Positions 1 to 4,896 of a stretch of 5,558 nt of DNA are shown here, piece after piece. Within the stretch, counting starts at the first letter, position 1. Every line of letters starts with the position of its first letter. The notes below the pieces were generated by a model. The model was not told where the DNA came from. It saw only the letters and a list, made by a program, of their open reading frames with translations, and searched no databases. Location of the stretch: positions 1 to 5,558 of the forward strand of contig CALLXZ010000121.1 of NCBI GenBank assembly GCA_937875605.1. Direction: 5' to 3'. The stretch is from an uncultured Moheibacter sp. GTDB taxonomy: Bacteria > Bacteroidota > Bacteroidia > Flavobacteriales > Weeksellaceae. The position numbers and the translations under genes were made by a program.

Positions 1-741
1 ATGGAAATCCAGCGACACATCGGTGCCGATATTTTTATGGCTTTTGATGAATTAACCGGAATTCCTGTCGAATATCGAGATGCCAAACGTGCGATGCATG
101 TGACGCACCGTTGGCTGGAACGTTGCCGAAATTGGTTAAATGAAAATCCCGAATTGTATGGTTATGAACAAACCCTTTATCCGATTGTACAAGGAAATTC
201 TTTTCATGATCTACGAAAAGAATCAGCAGAATACATTGCCAATTTCGGAGCGGAAGGAAACGCCATCGGCGGTCTAAGTGTTGGGGAACCGGAAGATGTC
301 ATGTATGAAATCACCGATTTGGTAACGGATATTTTACCCAAAGAAAAACCGAGATATTTGATGGGTGTAGGAACACCTTGGAACATTTTAGAGTGTATAG
401 CATTGGGAGTTGATCAATTTGATTGTGTGATGCCTACCCGAAATGCCCGAAACGGAATGCTTTTTACGTGGAACGGTGTGATGAACATGAAAAATGCAAA
501 ATGGAAAGATGATTTTTCTCCTTTGGATGGATTGGGAACAAGCTATGTGGATAGCGAATATTCCAAAGCATACGTTCGTCATCTTTTTATAGCGGATGAA
601 TATTTAGGAAAACAAATTGCTTCGGTTCATAATCTGGCTTTTTATTTAGATTTGGTGCAAACCGCCAGAAAGCATATTTTAGACGGAGATTTCAACGAAT
701 GGAAAAATCAAATTGTTCCAAAACTTAGACAGAGATTATAA
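1..741 (+). CDS. tgt: Queuine/preQ1 tRNA-guanine transglycosylase (Tgt), 5'-truncated by window edge
   Basis: This enzyme exchanges guanine-34 of the GUN-anticodon tRNAs (Asp, Asn, His, Tyr) for preQ1 in queuosine synthesis, in the cytoplasm. Only the last 246 residues are present; bacterial Tgt is usually about 370-380 residues, so the ATG at base 1 is probably an internal methionine. Visible signatures, numbered from the window start, are FDE (D16, substrate recognition), VQG (Q64-G65), AIGGLSVGEP (88-97), YLMGVG (119-124) and FDCVMPTRNARNG with the nucleophile Asp at D141. Val94 in GGLSVGE is the residue type of preQ1-using bacterial enzymes, whereas eukaryotic queuine enzymes have Gly there. 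The zinc site is odd. The three cysteines of the usual CxCxxC motif align with G179, S181 and D184, while the histidine ligand (H210) is kept at the normal spacing. I believe this is widespread in Bacteroidota, but that is recollection. The stop abuts the next gene. Confidence 0.96.
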   Translation: MEIQRHIGADIFMAFDELTGIPVEYRDAKRAMHVTHRWLERCRNWLNENPELYGYEQTLYPIVQGNSFHDLRKESAEYIANFGAEGNAIGGLSVGEPEDVMYEITDLVTDILPKEKPRYLMGVGTPWNILECIALGVDQFDCVMPTRNARNGMLFTWNGVMNMKNAKWKDDFSPLDGLGTSYVDSEYSKAYVRHLFIADEYLGKQIASVHNLAFYLDLVQTARKHILDGDFNEWKNQIVPKLRQRL

Positions 742-1839
742 TTGAAAATATTCGATAAATATATTGTCAAAAACTTTGTAAGCACCTTTTTCTTTATGGT
801 GGTCATCCTTTCCACCATTGCGGTCATCATTGACCTCAGTCAGAAATTGGCGCGGATTGAGGACAACGGCTCAACGCCTTTGGCGGCGATGACGCAATTT
901 TATCCGTTTTGGGCGGTTTGGTTAGTCAATACTTTTCTTCCCGTTGCGGTATTTATTTCCGTGATTTATTTTACATCCCGACTGACCATGCAGACGGAAA
1001 TCGTAGCCGCTCAGGCAGGTGGAATTAGTTTTTACCGAATTACCAAACCTTATATTTGGGTAGCAGCAGGAATTGCGATTGTGGCGCTATTTGTCAATAA
1101 TTTTGCATTGCCATGGGCAAACATTAAAAAGAATACGTATCAATACGAATACCTTCTGAGCAACACCAAAAAGGGCGAATACTACGAACGACAAAAGATT
1201 TCATCGCAGATTTCGCCCAACGAATTTATTTTTGCGCAGAACTATGACCGTGTCCAAAAACGAGGAACCAGTTTCGTTTTTCAAGAATTTGATAAGGAAG
1301 AAAAATTGAAATACCAAATCATCGCTTCCTCTTTTAATTGGGATGAAAAAGATTCGGTTTACATTCTCCGAAATGCGTACATACGAAGCATAAAGTCGGA
1401 ATTCAGAGACAGTTTGGGTTATGCTATTACGCTAAAAAGAGCATTTAAAGCAACGCCTGACGAAATTTTACCGGAAGGTTATGTGGCTGAAACGATGAAT
1501 TCCATCGAATTAAATGAATTCATCCAAAAACAAAAATTCAAAGGATCCGCAAGTGTAAATGCTTACATGAACGAATTCCATCAAAGAAACAGTTCGCCTT
1601 TTTCGACGTTTATACTCACGCTTTTGGCTCTTTCGCTTTCTTCCCAAAAACGAAGAGGCGGAATCGGGTTAAATCTGGCGTTAGGAATTATTCTCGCATT
1701 TGTCTATATCTTTTTTAACCAGATTTCGCTTACGTATTCCACACAGGGGTATGTTTCGCCTTTTGTTGCAGCTTGGGGACCGAATGTCATCTTCGGATTT
1801 CTCACGGCTTATTTTTACATGAAACGAGCGAGAGCTTAA
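742..1839 (+). CDS. LptF/LptG-family (YjgP/YjgQ) lipopolysaccharide export permease
   Basis: This is an inner-membrane permease subunit of the LptB2FG-type transporter that extracts lipopolysaccharide from the inner membrane and feeds it to the periplasmic Lpt bridge. The 365 residues match the family length. Six hydrophobic segments lie near 11-31, 55-78, 101-123, 284-301, 307-329 and 338-360. A periplasmic domain of about 155 residues (roughly 125-280) sits between the third and fourth, which is the LptF/G layout. The segment EIVAAQAGGISFYRI (86-100) corresponds to the cytoplasmic coupling helix that contacts the LptB ATPase. The RRGGIGLNLALGI stretch and the AAWGPN motif before the last helix are also typical. 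The start is TTG at 742, immediately after the tgt stop; the MKIFDKYIVKNF beginning is typical of the family and no ATG start fits. Translation is probably coupled to tgt, a common pairing in Bacteroidota. Whether it is the F or the G subunit cannot be told here. Confidence 0.93.
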   Translation: MKIFDKYIVKNFVSTFFFMVVILSTIAVIIDLSQKLARIEDNGSTPLAAMTQFYPFWAVWLVNTFLPVAVFISVIYFTSRLTMQTEIVAAQAGGISFYRITKPYIWVAAGIAIVALFVNNFALPWANIKKNTYQYEYLLSNTKKGEYYERQKISSQISPNEFIFAQNYDRVQKRGTSFVFQEFDKEEKLKYQIIASSFNWDEKDSVYILRNAYIRSIKSEFRDSLGYAITLKRAFKATPDEILPEGYVAETMNSIELNEFIQKQKFKGSASVNAYMNEFHQRNSSPFSTFILTLLALSLSSQKRRGGIGLNLALGIILAFVYIFFNQISLTYSTQGYVSPFVAAWGPNVIFGFLTAYFYMKRARA

Positions 1840-1905
1840 TTTTTTCAGACTAAAAATTATCTATACCATTTCTAATTTTATTTGTTAAATTTAAACGAGC
1901 AAATC

Positions 1906-1921
1906 TTCCACAAAAGTGGAA
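1906..1921. promoter_or_regulatory. Perfect 16-bp palindrome, putative operator of the response-regulator operon
   Basis: The sequence TTCCACAAAAGTGGAA is a perfect 6-4-6 inverted repeat. An identical copy lies at 4825-4840 before the secreted-protein gene, with the same distance to the -7 element. The size and dyad symmetry resemble the 16-bp 7-2-7 sites of NarL-type regulators. The centre lies roughly 43-46 bp upstream of the inferred transcription start, as for an activator touching the -33 region. The inferred ligand is the response regulator encoded just downstream, which would make this autoregulation. Binding is not shown. Confidence 0.75.
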
Positions 1922-1925
1922 TAGC

Positions 1926-1952
1926 TTGGCTCAATCTCTTTACCGAATTTTG
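1926..1952 (+). promoter_or_regulatory. Putative promoter of the signalling operon
   Basis: A GAATTTTG at 1945-1952 differs at one defined base from the Bacteroidota -7 consensus TAnnTTTG, and TTGGC at 1926-1930 lies where a -33 element is expected. The same TGGC and AATTTTG occur at identical offsets from the palindrome in the promoter at 4845-4871, which is the main support. The weak first base of the -7 would suit an activator-dependent promoter. The expected transcription start falls at about 1956-1960, almost on the ATG at 1957. Confidence 0.55.
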
Positions 1953-1956
1953 GAAA

Positions 1957-2589
1957 ATGTTACCACCAATACGCATAGCCATTGTAGAAGATGACAAGCA
2001 TTATAACAATGCGCTGAAAAAAATTCTGGAATTTGACCATCTGCTTCAGTGTGATGGACAATTTTTCAACGGATTCGATGCACGTACAGGTTTGATAAAA
2101 TTAAATCCTGCGATGGTGCTGATGGACATCAAACTTCCGGATCTGACTGGTATTGAATTGGTCAGAGAACTGAAGCCGAAAATGCCTGCGACCCAATTTC
2201 TCATGTGTACGAGTTTCGAGGATGATACCCATATTTTTGAAGCGATAAAAGCTGGAGCATCGGGTTATCTGGTAAAAGGCGAAAGCATGGAAAAAATTAT
2301 TTCATCCATCAAAGAATGCCACGCCGGCGGTGCACCGATGACCTTTGGAATTGCCAGCCGTGTGTTACAGTTTTTCCAACAGGAAAACAAACCCAAACCT
2401 TATCTGGAAGAATTGACCAGGACTGAAAATGAAGTACTCGAAATGCTTTCAAAAGGAATGCTCTATAAGGAAATTGCCGATCAGAAAAACGTGGGCATCG
2501 ATACCATCAAAAAACAAGCAGGAAGCATCTACCGGAAACTCCATGTATGCAATAAAACCGAAGCAATTAATAAATTAAATAACATTTAA
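1957..2589 (+). CDS. NarL/FixJ-family response regulator (receiver + LuxR-type HTH)
   Basis: This cytoplasmic DNA-binding response regulator is presumably phosphorylated by the histidine kinase at 3942-4730. From the ATG at 1957 it is 210 residues, the normal family length. The receiver domain spans about 5-120, with acidic residues E11, D12 and D13, phosphoacceptor D57 (LMDIKLPDLTG), switch threonine T85 and conserved lysine K107 (GYLVKG). A linker is followed by a GerE/LuxR-type helix-turn-helix from about 152 to 207 (LTRTENEVLEMLSKGMLYKEIA, then YRKLHVCNKTEA). The putative recognition helix (about 183-194) reads TIKKQAGSIYRK, with Gln where family members often have His, and an internal Gly. 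The frame stays open upstream to a TTG at 1882. That extension would place the palindromic operator and promoter inside the coding sequence and add residues not seen in the family, so I reject it. No Shine-Dalgarno is visible. It is first in the operon, 11 nt before the next gene. Confidence 0.94.
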   Translation: MLPPIRIAIVEDDKHYNNALKKILEFDHLLQCDGQFFNGFDARTGLIKLNPAMVLMDIKLPDLTGIELVRELKPKMPATQFLMCTSFEDDTHIFEAIKAGASGYLVKGESMEKIISSIKECHAGGAPMTFGIASRVLQFFQQENKPKPYLEELTRTENEVLEMLSKGMLYKEIADQKNVGIDTIKKQAGSIYRKLHVCNKTEAINKLNNI

Positions 2590-2600
2590 AATTTAAACTT

Positions 2601-3350
2601 ATGGAAAACGAAACTCTCAATGAAATAATAAAACTAATTAATAGTAGTTTTCATGAAAAAAAAATTAATTCAGATGATTTGGAAAACATAGTAGAAACTT
2701 GTCAGAACTTAACTGTTCAAGACCCATATAGCAACAGTTATCAAATGCTTAAAAATTTCATCATTAATCATAATAAAGTGATTTGGACCCATAAAATATC
2801 TCAACGTGTCGCAATAGAATTTATGAAACGATATGAACAAGTTTTTGGGGTTAGTAGGCAATATACGATTCCTGTTTACAAAGAGATTTTAGATGATTTA
2901 TTTGCAGATGGAAAAAAAGAAATTGTAATTGTTTTGGGAGAAGAATCAGGAAGAATTAATTTCAGTATTGAAAAATCAACAGGATTATGCAGAATAGACA
3001 AAACAAATAGTTTTAATTGTAATTCTCACAGCCTACAAGGTAATTTTGAGCGTGGTTTCGGAAGAGAAGCAGATCAGCATTTGATGAACGCCACAGGTAA
3101 TAGATTGAATAAAAACACAAGAAAATTCAAATTAACCCGAAATGCTTATGATGAATTGATCAGTCAAAATTTAGATGCTCTCTTATTTTTTCCTGTAATA
3201 TGTACAGATTCCAACCCTGATTCTGACGGGAATTCAAACTTACACCAACTTACGTTTCTGATTACTTTCGGAAAAAAATCAGGACAATTTCCCGAAAGAC
3301 CAACCGTAGTGTTTGACCGAAGTAGTCTATGTCCTCCGGGAAATTGTTAA
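2601..3350 (+). CDS. Hypothetical soluble protein with C-terminal CPPGNC, in a two-component operon
   Basis: I do not recognise this family. The 249-residue product has no signal peptide and no membrane segment, so it is probably cytoplasmic. The first 80 or so residues look helical and charged. The middle and end (about 87-235) alternate short hydrophobic strands such as KEIVIVLG, DALLFFPVIC and HQLTFLITFG with polar loops, suggesting an alpha/beta domain. Six cysteines occur (34, 130, 140, 201, 244, 249). The last two form the extreme C-terminus, CPPGNC, which could bind a metal, form a disulphide or be modified; all of that is speculation. The gene starts 11 nt after the response regulator and ends 1 nt before the membrane-protein gene, so it is very likely co-transcribed and may take part in signalling. 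Base composition is visibly more AT-rich than the regulator, and it contains an A9 run at 2656-2664. The ATG at 2601 is the only convincing start. Confidence 0.8.
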   Translation: MENETLNEIIKLINSSFHEKKINSDDLENIVETCQNLTVQDPYSNSYQMLKNFIINHNKVIWTHKISQRVAIEFMKRYEQVFGVSRQYTIPVYKEILDDLFADGKKEIVIVLGEESGRINFSIEKSTGLCRIDKTNSFNCNSHSLQGNFERGFGREADQHLMNATGNRLNKNTRKFKLTRNAYDELISQNLDALLFFPVICTDSNPDSDGNSNLHQLTFLITFGKKSGQFPERPTVVFDRSSLCPPGNC

Positions 3351-3351
3351 T

Positions 3352-3945
3352 ATGAATTCTTTAGACATTACTTATTACTTTTTAATGGGTATAATTTTAA
3401 TTGTTTCCATATACGACAAACGCTTATGGAAACAATTTTATGCATTTTATTTTTTTATCATCATTTCAGTAGAAATTATTCTATTTCTAAATCCCAAACC
3501 ACAATTCTTATTTAATTTCTTAGATATATTCAGTATTTTATTTTGGGGCTGGATAATCAGCAAAGATTTGATCGGTAGAAATTTTATATACATGATCACT
3601 TTAGTCGCCTTTATTTCTGCTGTCTATTTTTTTTTCACAAGTCAAACCTCCTATTCTACTTATACAGGTGTCATATATAGTGTTTTCTGCATTGTTTTAT
3701 CAATCATTTGGTTTATGAAAAAAATAAATAGTGAGCTAAAGGAACAAACTATTTTGAATTTTTCGTTATTTTGGATTTGCTCTTCATTACTTTTATGGTC
3801 GGTTTTCTATTTATTCAGGATGATGCCAATGTATTGGTTCAATTCAGTGGACAAAGAGTTTCTGCTTTCTTTGCGAAATATATTTCAGGTAATAAATATA
3901 GTTTCATATTCCTTATTTTTAAGAGGTTTATTTTGTAAAGTATGA
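3352..3945 (+). CDS. Small polytopic membrane protein (about seven helices), candidate sensor partner of the kinase
   Basis: This is an integral inner-membrane protein of 197 residues and unknown family. Hydrophobic segments fall near 5-20, 28-46, 52-70, 77-95, 103-123, 134-155 and 172-190. That suggests seven spans with short loops and no soluble domain. Lys/Arg residues (K23, R24, K27; K123, K124, K130; R191, K196) mostly fit the ends of helices 1, 5 and 7 facing the cytoplasm. I chose the ATG at 3352, one base after the preceding stop. An earlier in-frame TTG at 3313 would overlap the upstream gene and add residues unrelated to a membrane protein. The gene ends in a 4-nt ATGA overlap with the histidine kinase, so translation of the two is probably coupled. 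Since that kinase lacks a sensor domain, a role as its signal-receiving partner is a reasonable inference but is not shown. The gene is strongly AT-rich and carries a T9 run at 3627-3635. Confidence 0.85.
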   Translation: MNSLDITYYFLMGIILIVSIYDKRLWKQFYAFYFFIIISVEIILFLNPKPQFLFNFLDIFSILFWGWIISKDLIGRNFIYMITLVAFISAVYFFFTSQTSYSTYTGVIYSVFCIVLSIIWFMKKINSELKEQTILNFSLFWICSSLLLWSVFYLFRMMPMYWFNSVDKEFLLSLRNIFQVINIVSYSLFLRGLFCKV

Positions 3946-4730
3946 AAAACCTCCCCTATGAAATAAAGCTTACCTACATTATCGCCATCGTGATTATGTT
4001 ATTATTTGTAGGTTTCATCATTTTTGTGGTAATGACCTATAACCGCAAACAACTCCTTTATCAAAAAGAAAAGCAACTTCGCGAAGCCGAACATGAAAAT
4101 TCCCTGTTACAAGAAGAACTTAAACGTCAAGAAGCCATCCGTCAAGAGCGCGAACGTATTTCCCATGATATGCATGATGAGTTGGGAGCGGGAATTTCTG
4201 CCCTGAAACTTCAGGTAGAATTCCTCAAACAAAAAATATCAGAAGAAGAAACCCAAGAAGACATCAACGAACTCCTCCAAACGGCTGAAAGCATGAATCT
4301 TTCCATGCGCGAAATACTTTGGAGTTTAAATACTGAAAACGATGATCTGGGAAGTTTTGTCCAGTATCTCTGTAATTATGCCGAAAATTTCTTCCGGAAA
4401 ACCAATCTTCAGGTTCATTGTGTGCATTCCGATATAAATCCCGAAAAAAGTATTTCATCTGAGATCAGGAGAAATTTATTGCTTTGTGTGAAAGAAGCTT
4501 TCAACAACATTTACAAACACGCCAACGCCTCAGAAGTTAAAATGACCATCGACCAAATGGGAAACGAAATCTGTATAGAAATTCAAGATAATGGTCATGG
4601 GTTTAAAACAGAAAATCTTAATGGAAACGGTCTGAAAAACATGAAAATAAGGATGGAAAATATAGAAGGAAAATTGCAAATTTATTCATCGGAAAATAGC
4701 TGCTGTTTAGTATTCTCACTTTTCATTTAA
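3942..4730 (+). CDS. Sensor histidine kinase, HisKA_3 (NarX-like) type, single transmembrane helix
   Basis: This membrane-anchored histidine kinase has 262 residues and is the likely partner of the response regulator at 1957-2589; HisKA_3 kinases normally pair with NarL/FixJ regulators. Domain order is a nine-residue N-terminus, one transmembrane helix (about 10-31), a charged coiled-coil linker (about 34-74), the HisKA_3 dimerisation and phosphotransfer region (about 68-130), and a HATPase_c domain (about 175-262). The H-box reads RERISHDMHDELG, and H78 in MHD is the expected phosphoacceptor. The N-box is KEAFNNIYKHA with N189 as the likely Mg-ATP residue, G1 is DNGHG (216-220) and G2 is GNGLKNM (228-234). 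All key residues are present, so it should be active. There is essentially no extracytoplasmic domain and no PAS, GAF or tetratricopeptide module, which implies that sensing happens in the membrane or through partner proteins. It starts within the ATGA overlap with the membrane-protein gene and ends the operon. Confidence 0.95.
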   Translation: MKNLPYEIKLTYIIAIVIMLLFVGFIIFVVMTYNRKQLLYQKEKQLREAEHENSLLQEELKRQEAIRQERERISHDMHDELGAGISALKLQVEFLKQKISEEETQEDINELLQTAESMNLSMREILWSLNTENDDLGSFVQYLCNYAENFFRKTNLQVHCVHSDINPEKSISSEIRRNLLLCVKEAFNNIYKHANASEVKMTIDQMGNEICIEIQDNGHGFKTENLNGNGLKNMKIRMENIEGKLQIYSSENSCCLVFSLFI

Positions 4731-4739
4731 TAAGAGTTT

Positions 4740-4759
4740 TGGCTTATTCTACAAAGCCA
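4740..4759 (+). terminator. Weak hairpin after the kinase gene, possible terminator
   Basis: TGGCTT at 4740-4745 can pair with AAGCCA at 4754-4759 around an 8-nt loop, 9 nt after the kinase stop. There is no T-run behind it, so it is a poor match to an intrinsic terminator. It could equally be an mRNA 3'-end structure or chance. It lies in the right place to separate the operon from the promoter of the secreted-protein gene. Confidence 0.25.
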
Positions 4760-4824
4760 TATTGACAATCAAACAAAAACACCTAAAAACCTGAAATTTA
4801 TTTGATTAAATGGTGAATTTACTA

Positions 4825-4840
4825 TTCCACAAAAGTGGAA
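4825..4840. promoter_or_regulatory. Second copy of the 16-bp palindrome, putative operator of the T9SS cargo gene
   Basis: This is the same TTCCACAAAAGTGGAA as at 1906-1921, including the non-symmetric AAAA spacer, so both copies have the same orientation relative to the downstream gene. Flanking A4824 and T4841 extend it to an 18-bp palindrome. It ends 23 nt before the -7 element, exactly as in the other copy. It links the secreted-protein gene to the same regulator, by inference the neighbouring NarL-type protein. Confidence 0.75.
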
Positions 4841-4844
4841 TGGA

Positions 4845-4871
4845 CTGGCATGAGTTGAGAAACTAATTTTG
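4845..4871 (+). promoter_or_regulatory. Putative Bacteroidota-type promoter of the secreted-protein gene
   Basis: TAATTTTG at 4864-4871 matches the Bacteroidota -7 consensus TAnnTTTG exactly. CTGGC at 4845-4849 sits in the -33 position, directly next to the palindrome. The transcription start is expected near 4875-4878, giving a short leader of about 20 nt before the ATG at 4897. Positions of TGGC and AATTTTG relative to the palindrome are identical to those of the promoter at 1926-1952. Confidence 0.65.
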
Positions 4872-4896
4872 ACCTCATCTATTAAAACTAAATGCC

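Noticed and set aside
468..473. Lone GTGGAA half-site inside tgt
   Set aside because: There is no partner TTCCAC upstream at the right spacing, and the bases encode conserved Tgt residues, so it is chance.
204..582. Antisense open frames of about 60 codons at 204-386 and 388-582
   Set aside because: They lie opposite highly conserved tgt sequence, have no recognisable domains and no promoter, and are shadows of tgt codon use.
1737..1742. Lone TTCCAC half-site inside the LptF/LptG gene
   Set aside because: No matching GTGGAA follows and it is within coding sequence, so it does not count as a third operator.
1840..1860. T6 run after the LptF/LptG gene as a terminator
   Set aside because: Only a 3-bp stem (AGC/GCT) can form before it, too weak to call an intrinsic terminator.
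1878..1885. TTTATTTG as an alternative -7 element upstream of the palindrome
   Set aside because: It is one mismatch from TAnnTTTG in a very AT-rich stretch, has no -33 partner, and has no counterpart in the other promoter region.
1882..1956. N-terminal extension of the response regulator from TTG at 1882
   Set aside because: It would translate through the palindrome and promoter elements and add 25 residues before a normal receiver start. The ATG at 1957 gives the usual 210-residue length.
2601..2720. The start of the unknown protein as a bacteriocin-type leader peptide
   Set aside because: The helical charged N-terminus superficially resembles one, but there is no Gly-Gly cleavage motif, the protein is far too long, and no modification or export genes are nearby.
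3313..3351. N-terminal extension of the membrane protein from TTG at 3313
   Set aside because: It overlaps the end of the upstream gene out of frame. The ATG at 3352 directly follows the previous stop and begins just before the first hydrophobic helix.
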